From Aidingimonas lacisalsi (GTDB taxonomy: Bacteria > Pseudomonadota > Gammaproteobacteria > Pseudomonadales > Halomonadaceae), in the NCBI RefSeq assembly GCF_008079445.1, contig NZ_VRYH01000001.1, forward strand, positions 186,001 to 250,000: a DNA stretch of 64,000 bases. The letters run 5' to 3'. The notes beneath the pieces were generated by a model, which made no database searches, was not told the origin of the DNA, and was given only the letters and a program-made list of their open reading frames with translations. Shown here piece by piece: positions 18,437-28,063 of the stretch. The translations under genes were made by a program, and so were the position numbers. Each line of letters starts with the position of its first letter. The stretch's first letter is position 1.

Positions 18437-19735
18437 ATGCTGACATTGAGCCTGGTGACCGCGCTGATCCTGTTCGTGCTGCTCGGCAGTGGTGTCTGGA
18501 TCGCCTTTGCGCTGATCGGCACGGCTTGGATGTCCCTGGCGTTATTCACCGCCTTTGAGCCGGGTCCGATTCTGGCTTCGGATTTCTGGGGTTCCAGCTA
18601 TGGCTGGGACCTGACCGCATTGCCGATGTTCATCTGGATGGGGGAGATCCTGTTCCGCTCTGGACTGGCGGACAATATGTTCCGCGGCCTGTCGCCTTGG
18701 CTCAATCGGCTACCCGGTCGCCTGCTCCATACCAATATCATTGGCAGTGGGATGTTCGCCGCTGTCTGCGGTTCTTCGGCAGCTACCTGCGCCACCGTCG
18801 GCAAGATGACGGTTCCCGAGCTCGAAAAGCGTGGCTATGACAGCAACATGGCGATCGGTACCCTGGCGAGCGCCTCGACGCTGGGGCTACTGATTCCACC
18901 GTCCATCATGCTGATCGTCTACGGCGTCGTGATGGAGCAGTCGATCTCGCGGCTATTCATGGCAGGCATCGGTCCAGGCGCACTGATCCTGGCCCTGTTC
19001 ATGGGTTTCCTGATCGGCTGGGCACTGTTGATCGGCAACCGCAGTGGCGGGACCGGCGTCGCCGCTCCCTCAATGTCGCTGAGGGACAAGGTTCGCAACA
19101 GTTGGCAACTATTGCCGATCGTGGCCTTGATCGGCGGTATCATCGGCAGCATCTATGGCGGCTTGGCCTCACCGACCGAAGCGGCGGCCGTGGGTGTCGT
19201 CCTGGCCATGCTCATTGCCCGTGTCAATGGTCACTTCGATCGTACGATCTTCCGCGATTCATTGTTCGCCGCGGTGCGCACGGCCACCATGATCGCCTTC
19301 ATCATCGCCGGTGCCTCGTTCCTGACCTCAGCCATGGGCTTTACCCAGATCCCGTCGCAACTGGCCCAGGCCATCGCCGAGATGGGATTGTCGCCTACCG
19401 CCTTACTGGTGGCCCTGACGCTGCTGCTGCTGGTATTGGGTTGCTTCCTCGACGGAATCTCTCTGATCCTGCTGGTGACCTCGATCATCATGCCGATGAT
19501 CGAAGCCGCCGGTTTCGATCTGATCTGGTTCGGTATCTACCTGGTGATCGTGGTCGAGATGTCCCAGATCACCCCGCCCGTGGGCTTCAACCTGTTCGTG
19601 ATCCAGGGCCTGACCGGCAAGGATATTCTCACCATCACCAAGGCGACCATCCCCTTCTTCCTGCTGATGCTGTTCGCCATCGCGCTGATGTATCGCTTTC
19701 CCGCCATTGCGTTGTATCTGCCGCAGGCGATGTGA
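18437..19735 (+). CDS. TRAP transporter large permease (DctM family)
   Basis: 432-residue DctM subunit with about 12 TM segments. Family blocks visible include SGMFAAVCGSSAATCATVGK, TLGLLIPPSIMLIVYG and the late GFDLIWFGIYLVIVVEMSQI. It ends 40 nt before the convergent mntR gene. Last gene of this TRAP operon. Confidence 0.9.
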   Translation: MLTLSLVTALILFVLLGSGVWIAFALIGTAWMSLALFTAFEPGPILASDFWGSSYGWDLTALPMFIWMGEILFRSGLADNMFRGLSPWLNRLPGRLLHTNIIGSGMFAAVCGSSAATCATVGKMTVPELEKRGYDSNMAIGTLASASTLGLLIPPSIMLIVYGVVMEQSISRLFMAGIGPGALILALFMGFLIGWALLIGNRSGGTGVAAPSMSLRDKVRNSWQLLPIVALIGGIIGSIYGGLASPTEAAAVGVVLAMLIARVNGHFDRTIFRDSLFAAVRTATMIAFIIAGASFLTSAMGFTQIPSQLAQAIAEMGLSPTALLVALTLLLLVLGCFLDGISLILLVTSIIMPMIEAAGFDLIWFGIYLVIVVEMSQITPPVGFNLFVIQGLTGKDILTITKATIPFFLLMLFAIALMYRFPAIALYLPQAM

Positions 19736-19775
19736 TGCGAGGTGTGTCTAGACAGGAGTCGCTGGAAGGTGCCCG

Positions 19776-20252
19776 TTACTTGGCATTCTCTTCGATGAAA
19801 CGCTGCATGATAGCCAGCGTTTCATCGCTGACATGGTGTTCCATGCCTTCGGCATCGATGCGCGCCGTGCTATCACGCACTCCCAACGCCCGGAGAAACT
19901 GCAATACGATATCGTGTCGAGCACGCGAATTTTCCGCCATGCTCTGACCCGCTTCCGTCAGGAAGAGTGACCGATAGGGTTGACTCTTCACCAACCCCAA
20001 CTCATTCAGTCGACGCACCATCTTCGATACGGTCGCCTGGCGTACCCCCATGCGACTGGCCAGGTCGGTGGCTCGAGCCTCGCCTCGATGCCGTATCAGA
20101 TCGCCGATCAACTCCACGTAATCCTCGATCAACTCCGTTTCATGCGCATTTCTCACTGTCTCGTACTGCCGCGCATGCTGCGTGACGGGTGGCAACGCGT
20201 CGCGACTGGAGTCACCGGTTGGTGGCGCATTGTCTTGTTCGTAGTCGTTCAT
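19776..20252 (-). CDS. mntR: Manganese-responsive repressor MntR (DtxR/MntR family)
   Basis: 158 residues, close to the E. coli MntR length. An N-terminal acidic tail is followed by a winged HTH (ARATDLASRMGVRQATVSKM, about residues 61-80) and a metal-binding/dimerisation helix region with ARHDIVLQFLRALG and AEGMEHHVSDET, which supplies the usual Glu/His metal ligands. There is no SH3-like C-terminal domain, as expected for MntR. Divergent from sitABCD, whose promoter carries a matching operator. Confidence 0.88.
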   Translation of the reverse strand: MNDYEQDNAPPTGDSSRDALPPVTQHARQYETVRNAHETELIEDYVELIGDLIRHRGEARATDLASRMGVRQATVSKMVRRLNELGLVKSQPYRSLFLTEAGQSMAENSRARHDIVLQFLRALGVRDSTARIDAEGMEHHVSDETLAIMQRFIEENAK

Positions 20253-20383
20253 TCGTTAGCCGGAGATGCCAAGATAATTCCTAGCTATGGTAACGCACAT
20301 TGGTGAAAAGCGGTAAGTCGCATTCTCATTCACGGTGACGACGCGCCCTGCACGCTTCTGAATACTGGTTTGTCATTGGAACG

Positions 20384-20432
20384 TTGACAACGAACAATAG
20401 TCAAGACTATAAAATATAGCAAAAGCTAACTA
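20384..20432 (+). promoter_or_regulatory. sitABCD promoter with an overlapping MntR-box-like operator
   Basis: TTGACA (20384-20389) and TATAAA (20408-20413) are 18 bp apart and form a good sigma-70 promoter. AATATAGC-AAAA-GCTAACTA (20413-20432) abuts the -10 element and closely resembles the E. coli MntR site AACATAGC-N4-GCTATGTT. Mn-loaded MntR bound there would block the promoter. Promoter and box are seen; binding is inferred from the family and the neighbouring mntR. Confidence 0.72.
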
Positions 20433-20520
20433 ATTACCCATGCGCCAACTTAATTGGGCTACATCAGTGAATACGCATGAGCCAACCAAGGGGCTTATCC
20501 CGACACAGAGAGATTCATAC

Positions 20521-21441
20521 ATGTCATATCGCCGAGACCTCATGTTTGCCACATGTCTCGCAGGACTCATTGCCATGACCGGTAATGCCAACGCGCAAAG
20601 TGAAGCCCAACAGGAACCATTCAAGGTGGTCACCACGTTTACGGTGCTTGCCGACATGGCCTCCAACGTCGCAGGAGATACGGCCAAGGTGGTGTCCGTC
20701 ACGAAACCCGGAGCAGAGATTCACAACTACGAGCCCACGCCGCAAGACATCGTACGCGCCCAGGATGCCGATTTGATTTTGTGGAACGGCCTCAATCTCG
20801 AGCTCTGGTTCAAACAGTTCCTGACCAATCTCGGCGATGTCCCATCCGTGACGCTCACTGATGGCATCGAGCCGATCCCGATCACCGAGGGGGACTATGA
20901 AGGCACGCCCAATCCTCACGCGTGGATGGGCCTGGATAATGCCATGATCTATATCGACAACATTCGCGATGCGTTTGTCGAGCACAATCCGGACAATGCC
21001 GATAGCTATCGGCAGAATGCCGAGGCGTACAAGCAGGAAATCCGGGAGACGATTCATCCCTTGCGTGACCAGGTGCAGCAGATCCCGGCCGATCGACGCT
21101 GGTTGACCACCTGTGAGGGCGCCTTCAGCTATCTGGCCGAGGATTTCGATATGCAGGAACTCTATCTATGGCCGATGAACACCGACCAGGTCGGTAAACC
21201 GCAGCAGGTACGCGCCGTCATCAATGGGATCCGTGAGAACGATATCCCCGTGGTTTTCTGCGAAAGTACCGTGAATACCGATCCAGCCAAACAAGTAGCT
21301 CGTGAAACCAGTGCCGAATATGGCGGTGTCCTCTATGTGGACTCTCTCACTGAAGCCGACGGCCCCGTGCCCACGTATCTCGACTTGCTGCGGGTAACAT
21401 CTCGGACGGTCGCCGACGGATTGTCGTCCCACACCGACTAA
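20521..21441 (+). CDS. sitA: Manganese/iron ABC transporter binding protein SitA (ZnuA/MntC family)
   Basis: 306 residues: signal peptide ending ...GNANAQ, then a cluster A-I metal-binding fold. Candidate metal ligands are His in AEIHNYEPTP, His in PNPHAWMGLDN, Glu in the FCESTVN region, and a late Asp (YVDSLTEADGP). The start at 20521 (MSYRRDL) gives a normal signal peptide; the frame extends 27 codons upstream through the promoter and is rejected. First gene of sitABCD. Confidence 0.87.
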   Translation: MSYRRDLMFATCLAGLIAMTGNANAQSEAQQEPFKVVTTFTVLADMASNVAGDTAKVVSVTKPGAEIHNYEPTPQDIVRAQDADLILWNGLNLELWFKQFLTNLGDVPSVTLTDGIEPIPITEGDYEGTPNPHAWMGLDNAMIYIDNIRDAFVEHNPDNADSYRQNAEAYKQEIRETIHPLRDQVQQIPADRRWLTTCEGAFSYLAEDFDMQELYLWPMNTDQVGKPQQVRAVINGIRENDIPVVFCESTVNTDPAKQVARETSAEYGGVLYVDSLTEADGPVPTYLDLLRVTSRTVADGLSSHTD

Positions 21442-21479
21442 GCACCCTGCGAACAGACTTCGCATGAGAGGACAGTGTC

Positions 21480-22385
21480 ATGCTTAAAACATCTCGTCAG
21501 CGTGTCGAACAACCGAGCGAAGAGGCCGATGCCGGGATACTCGCCAAGGATCTCACCGTCACGTATCGCAACGGCCATACCGCGCTGCACGATGCCAGCT
21601 TTGCGATCCCACGCGGCACGGTCACCGCGCTAGTGGGCGTCAACGGTGCCGGAAAATCCACCCTTTTCAAGGCCATCATGGGGTTTCTACCGGCCGGCAA
21701 AGGCGATATCCGACTGCTGGGCTATAGCGTTAGAGAGGCATTGCGATCGAATCTCGTGGCCTATGTCCCGCAATCCGAAGACGTCGATTGGGCGTTCCCC
21801 GTCCTCGTCGAGGATGTGGTGATGATGGGCCGTTACGGGCGCATGAACTTTCTCCGCCATCCACGTCGCATTGATCACGAGGCCGTCAATCGAGCGCTCG
21901 AACGTGTAAACATGAGCGCGTTTCGACAGCGACAGATCGGCGAGCTGTCCGGAGGACAACGTAAACGCGTGTTTCTGGCCAGAGCGATTGCCCAGGAAAG
22001 TCGTATCATCCTGCTCGACGAACCCTTTACCGGGGTCGATGCGACGACTGAGACGCAGATCATTGCCCTGTTGCGAGAACTTCGCGACGAGGGCTGCGTC
22101 ATGCTCGTTTCGACACACAATCTCGGCTCGGTGCCCGAGTTCTGTGATCGCACCATCTTGATCAGGGGAACAGTACTCGCCGAGGGCCCGACTGATACCG
22201 TGTTCACGCGCCGGAATCTCGAGAGCGCCTTTGGCGGCGTACTGCGCCACTTCACCCTCGGCGGAGAAGCACTGCATGACGACGAAGACCACCGCGAGCT
22301 CAGTATCATCACCGACGAGGAGCGGCCCTTCGTACAGTATGGCGGAGAAACCCAGACGCGAGCGCGCGAGGGCAACGACTCATGA
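21480..22385 (+). CDS. sitB: Manganese/iron ABC transporter ATP-binding protein SitB
   Basis: 301-residue ATPase with Walker [10 protein letters not shown], signature LSGGQRKR, Walker [14 protein letters not shown] and the switch His in VSTHNLGS. An AGAGGA site precedes the ATG. The stop codon overlaps the sitC start (ATGA). The C-terminal tail of about 40 residues is rich in His, Asp and Glu ([10 protein letters not shown]), common in this family. Confidence 0.88.
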   Translation: MLKTSRQRVEQPSEEADAGILAKDLTVTYRNGHTALHDASFAIPRGTVTALVGVNGAGKSTLFKAIMGFLPAGKGDIRLLGYSVREALRSNLVAYVPQSEDVDWAFPVLVEDVVMMGRYGRMNFLRHPRRIDHEAVNRALERVNMSAFRQRQIGELSGGQRKRVFLARAIAQESRIILLDEPFTGVDATTETQIIALLRELRDEGCVMLVSTHNLGSVPEFCDRTILIRGTVLAEGPTDTVFTRRNLESAFGGVLRHFTLGGEALHDDEDHRELSIITDEERPFVQYGGETQTRAREGNDS

Positions 22386-23272
22386 TCGAACTGCTGCTGC
22401 AACCTTTCGACTACGGCTACATGGTTAATGCCATGTGGGTATCCGCGCTCGTTGGTGGGGTTTGCGGTTTCCTGTCATCGTATTTGATGCTCAAGGGGTG
22501 GTCACTGATCGGTGATGCGCTCTCACACTCGGTCGTTCCCGGCGTCGCCGGCGCCTACATGCTGGGTCTCCCTTTTGCCTTGGGGGCGTTTATCGCCGGC
22601 GCGCTGGCATCCGCCTCCATGCTCTTCCTCAGTGACAGGTCGGGGCTCAAGGTCGACGTCATCATCGGCATCATTTTCACCTCGTTCTTCGGGATCGGTC
22701 TGTTTCTGGTCTCGATCAACCCCATGTCGGTCAGCATTCAGACGATCATCATGGGCAACATCCTGGCCATCACGCCGCAAGACACACTGCAACTGGCGAT
22801 CATCGGCGTCGTGTCGCTAGCCATCCTGCTCATGAAATGGAAGGATCTCATGGTGACCTTCTTCGACGAAGATCACGCACGCTCGATCGGTCTGCGCCCC
22901 GACCTCATGAAAGCACTGTTCTTCCTGCTGCTCTCCGTCTCGGTGGTGGCGGCAATGATGACGGTGGGCGCGTTTCTCGTCATCGCCATGGTAGTGACGC
23001 CGGGCGCCACGGCGTATCTGCTATGTGACAGGTTTCCGAGGCTGATCGGCCTGTCAGTCGCTATCGGCGGGGTAACGAGTTGCCTCGGTGCCTATGCCAG
23101 CTATTTCCTGAATGGGGCGACCGGCGGCATCATCGTGATACTCCAGACGCTGATTTTCCTGGCCACGTTCCTGTTGGCACCCAAGCACGGGCTACTCGCG
23201 GCACGTCGTAAAGCGGCCAAGGCATTACGTACCTCGCTTGATGACCCGTTACCCGAAACGCCCCCTCAGTAA
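22382..23272 (+). CDS. sitC: Manganese/iron ABC transporter permease SitC
   Basis: 296-residue ABC-3 family permease with 8-9 TM segments; family blocks include [20 protein letters not shown] and [20 protein letters not shown]. Starts inside the last codons of sitB. Forms the channel with SitD. Confidence 0.88.
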   Translation: MIELLLQPFDYGYMVNAMWVSALVGGVCGFLSSYLMLKGWSLIGDALSHSVVPGVAGAYMLGLPFALGAFIAGALASASMLFLSDRSGLKVDVIIGIIFTSFFGIGLFLVSINPMSVSIQTIIMGNILAITPQDTLQLAIIGVVSLAILLMKWKDLMVTFFDEDHARSIGLRPDLMKALFFLLLSVSVVAAMMTVGAFLVIAMVVTPGATAYLLCDRFPRLIGLSVAIGGVTSCLGAYASYFLNGATGGIIVILQTLIFLATFLLAPKHGLLAARRKAAKALRTSLDDPLPETPPQ

Positions 23273-23290
23273 CCAGCCAGGACACCGACG

Positions 23291-24139
23291 ATGCTCGACA
23301 CGCTGCTACTGCCATTTCAGTTCCCGTTCATGCAGAACGCGTTCCTGATCGCCATGATGGCGGCCGTACCTACGGCACTGTTGTCCTGCTTTCTGGTACT
23401 CAAGGGTTGGGCACTGATGGGCGATGCCGTCAGTCACTCCGTGCTGCCCGGCATCGTCATTGCCTGGCTGCTCGGGCTACCACTCATCGTCGGTGCGTTC
23501 ACTGCCGGCATGGTGTGTGCGGTCGCGACCGGCTATCTCTCGCATAACAGCCGGGTCAAGCAGGATACCGTCATGGGCGTGGTATTTTCGGGCATGTTCG
23601 GGCTGGGTATCGTGATGTACGTCTCGATCAACACGGATCAGCACCTCGATCACATCCTGTTCGGCAACATGCTGGGGGTCGGCACGAAAGACCTATGGAC
23701 GACGGGACTCATCGCCCTTGGCACGTCGTCAATCGTGCTGCTGAAATGGAAAGACTGGCTCCTGCATGCATTCGATCCCGCCCAGGCACAAGCTTGCGGA
23801 TTGCGTACCGGCTGGCTGCACTATGGGCTCCTCGCCATCATGTCATTGACGATCGTGGCAACGCTCTCGGCGACGGGGCTGATTCTGGCCGTAGCCCTGC
23901 TGGTGACGCCGGGCGCGATCGCCTTCCTCCTGGTCCGGAGCTTTGCGCACATGCTGATCGTCTCGGTGGTCATGTGTGTCGTCAGCATGCTTGCCGGAAC
24001 ATATCTGAGCTTTTTCCTGGATAGCGCGCCCGCCCCCACGATCGTACTGATACTGACGGCCCTGTTCATAGTTGCCTTAGTGCGGCGGCTTTATCTCACG
24101 CGGCGAGCATCACAGCATGAAGCCTCATCACCGACGTGA
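23291..24139 (+). CDS. sitD: Manganese/iron ABC transporter permease SitD
   Basis: 282-residue ABC-3 permease, paralogous to SitC (LKGWALMGDAVSHSVLPGIV). It begins 18 nt after sitC. Its stop codon lies inside a strong hairpin that ends the operon. Confidence 0.87.
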   Translation: MLDTLLLPFQFPFMQNAFLIAMMAAVPTALLSCFLVLKGWALMGDAVSHSVLPGIVIAWLLGLPLIVGAFTAGMVCAVATGYLSHNSRVKQDTVMGVVFSGMFGLGIVMYVSINTDQHLDHILFGNMLGVGTKDLWTTGLIALGTSSIVLLKWKDWLLHAFDPAQAQACGLRTGWLHYGLLAIMSLTIVATLSATGLILAVALLVTPGAIAFLLVRSFAHMLIVSVVMCVVSMLAGTYLSFFLDSAPAPTIVLILTALFIVALVRRLYLTRRASQHEASSPT

Positions 24140-24145
24140 TGAGGC
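24122..24145. terminator. Terminator-like hairpin between sitD and hglS
   Basis: GCCTCATCAC, loop CGAC, GTGATGAGGC: a perfect 10-bp stem spanning the sitD stop codon, in the convergent gap before the hglS stop. No long T-run follows, so it is either a non-canonical bidirectional terminator or an mRNA-protecting structure. Confidence 0.6.
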
Positions 24146-24175
24146 CGGGTACTGCCAGGACGGGTGCGCTCCGAA

Positions 24176-25531
24176 TCACCCCCCTAGTGCTTCGCACACC
24201 GCCTGCCTGGATGCTCGCTCACGCTCGGCGTAGAGTGCCAGTTCATCGGTCACCTCGGCACCCAGCGCGGCTTCGAAGGCGTTCCGGTTGGCATTGCCGG
24301 CATACGCCGCGTTCTGATCACCGCCCAGATTCGACTGGAAGATGCCGGCGGCGCTGACCGGCAGGAAATCCTCGTAGGTGATCGGCCGGCACTCTACCAA
24401 TCCGCGCTCGATCAGCGTTTCCAGATCGGCCTCTGCCATGCTACCCGCTTCGTGGCCTGCGTCAGTGAGCCGGTACTCGAAGAACGCCAGTCCCTGACGT
24501 CGCAGTTCGCGCTCGGTATCCGGGAAGTCGGCAAACACCTCCGCCAATACACGCTGATGCTCGGTATTGGTCATCCCCGCGGAACGTCGGCGTGACTCGC
24601 TGAGCAGTCGGTCGTAGAGCGCCCGTCCGGCGGGCGTCAAGGCAACGCCGCGCTGTTCGATTTCACCGAAGCGGGCGGTGTGGGTGCCCTGCTGCTCACC
24701 GGCAAAGCGGATCGATTCTTCCAACGCCTTGAAACTGGTCTGACGCAGCAGGATCGGACAGTCACGACGAGGCGGCCCCTCGATCACTTCCTTGGGATTC
24801 ATCCCCACTGCCGGCATGCGTCGCTGAACCTCGTCGATATCGAGAGTGCGGGGCGTCAAGTGATTGATATGCGGCCCGCGGAAACAGACCACATCGGCGA
24901 TCAACCGGTGTTCGGCGTGCAGCGCCTCGTAGGTATCCCAGTCGACGGTGGCGTCATGATGCCAACGGAAGGTCTCCAGAGCCTCGGCGACGAAACGCTC
25001 GGCCTGCTCGTCGGTCAATCCACCCTGACGCTCGTGGCAGTCGATCAACTCCCGGGCAGAGGGCGTGAAAATGTCGCGCTCGGCGAGGATCGTGGCAGCG
25101 CGTTCACGCAGTTCAACGCTATCGATCAGTCCCAGGCGCAGCAATGACGTGAAGACGCGAAAGGGATTGCGTGCCAGTGCGTCATCGTCGATGGGTCGGA
25201 AAGCCGTCGAGTGGACCGGCACACCGGCCTCGGAGAGATCGTAATAGCCGACCGGAAACATGCCCATTACCGCGAAGAGCCGACGCAGCATGGACAATTC
25301 GTCGGCGGTGCCGACACGAATCGCGCCATGGCGTTCCACGCTCAGTCGATCCAGCTCATCATGCGCCGCGAGCTGTCTGGCCATTGCCGGACTGTGCTCC
25401 AGTACCTCGCGGTTCACCTCCTCCACGAGCTCGAGCAGGGTGCCGTACTGGGGAACCTCGGCCTGGTACATGGCCGACATGGCCTTGGAGAAACGATCGC
25501 GAATGTCATGTGAAGTGACAAAGGATGTCAT
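24176..25531 (-). CDS. hglS: 2-oxoadipate dioxygenase/decarboxylase HglS (YdcJ, DUF1338 family)
   Basis: A 451-residue Fe(II) enzyme of the DUF1338 family. Pseudomonas putida HglS converts 2-oxoadipate to D-2-hydroxyglutarate in lysine breakdown. The expected metal ligands are visible as His in SVERHGAIRVG, His in RGPHINHLTPRTLDI and Glu in GEIEQRGVAL. Its start overlaps the aminotransferase stop (ATGA), so the two are translationally coupled; that enzyme would supply 2-oxoadipate. The assignment rests on family and on the neighbouring amaA/amaB-type genes. Confidence 0.85.
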   Translation of the reverse strand: MTSFVTSHDIRDRFSKAMSAMYQAEVPQYGTLLELVEEVNREVLEHSPAMARQLAAHDELDRLSVERHGAIRVGTADELSMLRRLFAVMGMFPVGYYDLSEAGVPVHSTAFRPIDDDALARNPFRVFTSLLRLGLIDSVELRERAATILAERDIFTPSARELIDCHERQGGLTDEQAERFVAEALETFRWHHDATVDWDTYEALHAEHRLIADVVCFRGPHINHLTPRTLDIDEVQRRMPAVGMNPKEVIEGPPRRDCPILLRQTSFKALEESIRFAGEQQGTHTARFGEIEQRGVALTPAGRALYDRLLSESRRRSAGMTNTEHQRVLAEVFADFPDTERELRRQGLAFFEYRLTDAGHEAGSMAEADLETLIERGLVECRPITYEDFLPVSAAGIFQSNLGGDQNAAYAGNANRNAFEAALGAEVTDELALYAERERASRQAVCEALGG

Positions 25532-26826
25532 GTCATCGACCTCGTGGTGTCTGTCGTCGAATGTTCCGAGATGGCGCCGGGCAAAGTCTCCAGCGCCCGT
25601 TCGAGTCTGGCGAGGCCTTCCCGCATTATCTCGGGTTCCGTGGTCAATGGCGGCAGCAGCCGCAACACATTGCGATACCGACCGCTGGGCATCAACAGCA
25701 GCCCCGCTTGCCGAGCGGCACGCAATAGCGCCGCCAGATGTTCTTTACCGCTGGCGTCGGGTGTGTCGTCGAAGACGATGCCGCGCATGGCACCCACACC
25801 GGTCAGTTCGCCAAGCATCGGGAAACGACCGCATGTGCGCCATTGGCGATACGACTCGAGGATCAGGACTTCCTGACGTTCACCCCATTGATGCAGGTCA
25901 TCTTCGCTCATCAACTCCATGACCACCCTGGCCGCCGCGCAAGCCACGGCATTACCCGAGTAGGTACCGCCCAGCCCGCCTTTGGGAACGGCATCCATGA
26001 GCGCCTCCCGGCCGGCCACCGCTGCCAGCGGTAGCCCCGCCGCCATGCTCTTGCCCATCAGCAGCAGGTCCGGCTCGATGCCGAGTCGAGGAAAGGCAAA
26101 ACGCTGACCCGTGCGGCCGAATCCGGACTGGATCTCGTCGATGATCAAGACGATGCCATGCCGGTCGCAGAGATCACGCAGGCGGCGCGCAAAGTCCGCA
26201 TCGAGCCGGCGGAAGCCGCCTTCGCCCTGTACCGGCTCGACGATGATACAGGCCACCTCATCGACCGGCACGTCCACCTCGAAAAGGCGCTCCAACGCCG
26301 CCATGGCCTGGTTCGCATCGATATCGCCATCGCGGCTCGGAAAAGGCAGATGATGTACCGGCCCGGGCAAGGCACCGAGCCGGTTCTTATAGGGCTGGAC
26401 CTTGCCATTGAGATTCAGGGCGGCGAGCGTACGACCATGAAAACCGTCATCAAAGGCTATCACCGTCTGACGCCCGGTCGCCGCACGCGCTACCTTGAGC
26501 GCATTTTCGGTGGCCTCGGCACCGCTGTTGGTCAGCATGCATGACAGCGGGTAGGCCACCGGCACGAAGGCGTCCAGCGCCCTGGCCACCTCAAGATAGC
26601 CGCGATGCGGCACGGCGTTGAAGGCGGAGTGCATCAAGGTTCCGACCTGTTGCGTGACCGCCTCGACCACCACAGGGTGACAATGCCCCAGGTTGAGAAC
26701 GCCAATACCTCCGATGAAATCGATATAGTGGTTGCCGTCCTCGTCCCAGACCTCGGCATTGCGGCCTCGCGCAATACAGAGGGGGTGAACGACACCGATG
26801 GAGTCACTGATATGTGGAAAGGCCAT
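25528..26826 (-). CDS. Class III aminotransferase, probably for 2-aminoadipate (GabT-like)
   Basis: 432-residue PLP enzyme. Motifs: NSGAEATENALKVAR, FHGRTLAALNLNGKV, IIDEIQSGFGRTG and the PLP lysine in LLMGKSMAAGLPLAA. The start at 26826 (MAFPHISD) has AGGA 8 nt upstream; an ATG seven codons earlier has no site. It resembles 4-aminobutyrate aminotransferases, but its coupling to hglS and proximity to amaA/amaB-like genes favour transamination of 2-aminoadipate to 2-oxoadipate, the role of the P. putida PP_4108 type. Substrate not provable from sequence. Confidence 0.82.
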   Translation of the reverse strand: MAFPHISDSIGVVHPLCIARGRNAEVWDEDGNHYIDFIGGIGVLNLGHCHPVVVEAVTQQVGTLMHSAFNAVPHRGYLEVARALDAFVPVAYPLSCMLTNSGAEATENALKVARAATGRQTVIAFDDGFHGRTLAALNLNGKVQPYKNRLGALPGPVHHLPFPSRDGDIDANQAMAALERLFEVDVPVDEVACIIVEPVQGEGGFRRLDADFARRLRDLCDRHGIVLIIDEIQSGFGRTGQRFAFPRLGIEPDLLLMGKSMAAGLPLAAVAGREALMDAVPKGGLGGTYSGNAVACAAARVVMELMSEDDLHQWGERQEVLILESYRQWRTCGRFPMLGELTGVGAMRGIVFDDTPDASGKEHLAALLRAARQAGLLLMPSGRYRNVLRLLPPLTTEPEIMREGLARLERALETLPGAISEHSTTDTTRSMT

Positions 26827-27009
26827 GCAGGGATCCTGTCGATTCATCGCGTGCGTTTGATGACACGATCAAAGCAGACCCCAAGGGCGGCTTCAAACGA
26901 AAAAAACTTGGCAAAGCATTCCAAAAAATAATGAACTACCAGAGCACCCGAGCCCTCCTATCGAGAAGGCATCGCCACAATGAAGCCACCCCGATTCAGT
27001 ATCATGAGC

Positions 27010-27939
27010 TCAAGGCATGGACTGGCTGGTGTGCTGATCGAGGGTGATCGGTTTATCCCGATACTCGAGTATCCAATCGATGAAGCCCTTGACCTTGCCG
27101 ACATCGCCCTTGTGCTCCGGATAGGCCAGATAGTAGGCGTTGTGACTGATCAACGAGAACTCCCAGGGAATCACCAGTTGCCCCGCCCCGAGTTCTTCTT
27201 CGGCCAGGAAACGCGGTACCAATGTGACACCACAGCCGGCCCGTGCCGCCTGCAGGGCCATGTAGAACGTATCGAAGCGCGGGCCATGGTAACTATGGGG
27301 CGTGTAACAACCCTGGGCCTCGAACCAGTCATGCCAGACTTCAGGGCGTGTCGCGCTTTGCAACAGCACCAGTTGCGTCAGATCCAGCGGATCCTGGATG
27401 CCTTCCGCAGGCAGGACATGCGGTGAACACACCGCCACCACTTCTTCGTCGAGCAGCTTGATGCACTCGGCTTTCGGCCAGGCACCATGACCGAAGAAAA
27501 AGGCGACATCGACGCGCTCCTCCTCGAGATCGAACGGCTCCACCCGATTGCTGATATTCAGATAGATATTGGGGTGGCGAAAACGAAACCCATTGAGCCT
27601 GGGTACCAGCCATCGCGAACCGAAGGTCGGGAGCGTAGTGACATGCAATACCTCGCTCTGCCCTCCGTATGACTGCATATAACGCGTCGACATCTCGACC
27701 TGCGACAGTATCTTGCGGACTTCCGTCAGGTATAGCGACCCCTCAGGTGTCACCTGGAGACGCTTGCGCACACGGCGAAACAGCGGATGTTCCAGAATCG
27801 ACTCGAGTTGAGCGACCTGCTTGCTGACGGCGCTCTGGGTCAGGTTCAGTTCGTCTGCCGCACGAGTGAAACTCAAGTGGCGTGCCGACGCCTCGAAGCA
27901 TTGCATGGCAGTGAAGGTAGGTAGATGGCGACGACTCAT
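27010..27939 (-). CDS. LysR-family regulator of the lysine/pipecolate cluster
   Basis: 309 residues of the GcvA/AmpR-like LysR branch: HTH block FTRAADELNLTQSAVSKQVA near residues 24-43, then an effector domain. The start at 27939 (MSRRHLPTFTAMQCF) has AAGGGTG upstream and matches the family N-terminus; the frame runs 47 codons further back through the promoter region and is rejected. Divergent from amaB across 124 bp and upstream of the aminotransferase/hglS pair, so it is placed to control both arms. Confidence 0.85.
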   Translation of the reverse strand: MSRRHLPTFTAMQCFEASARHLSFTRAADELNLTQSAVSKQVAQLESILEHPLFRRVRKRLQVTPEGSLYLTEVRKILSQVEMSTRYMQSYGGQSEVLHVTTLPTFGSRWLVPRLNGFRFRHPNIYLNISNRVEPFDLEEERVDVAFFFGHGAWPKAECIKLLDEEVVAVCSPHVLPAEGIQDPLDLTQLVLLQSATRPEVWHDWFEAQGCYTPHSYHGPRFDTFYMALQAARAGCGVTLVPRFLAEEELGAGQLVIPWEFSLISHNAYYLAYPEHKGDVGKVKGFIDWILEYRDKPITLDQHTSQSMP

Positions 27940-28063
27940 GCTGACACCCTTTTCACGAAAAAATGGAATGACGTCTGTATAAAACGTCGTTTGAGCCAGG
28001 TCAATTGCCGCGGCAATACTGCGGATGGTTTTTATCCATCCTGTGTCAGCAGTAGGAGGAAGA

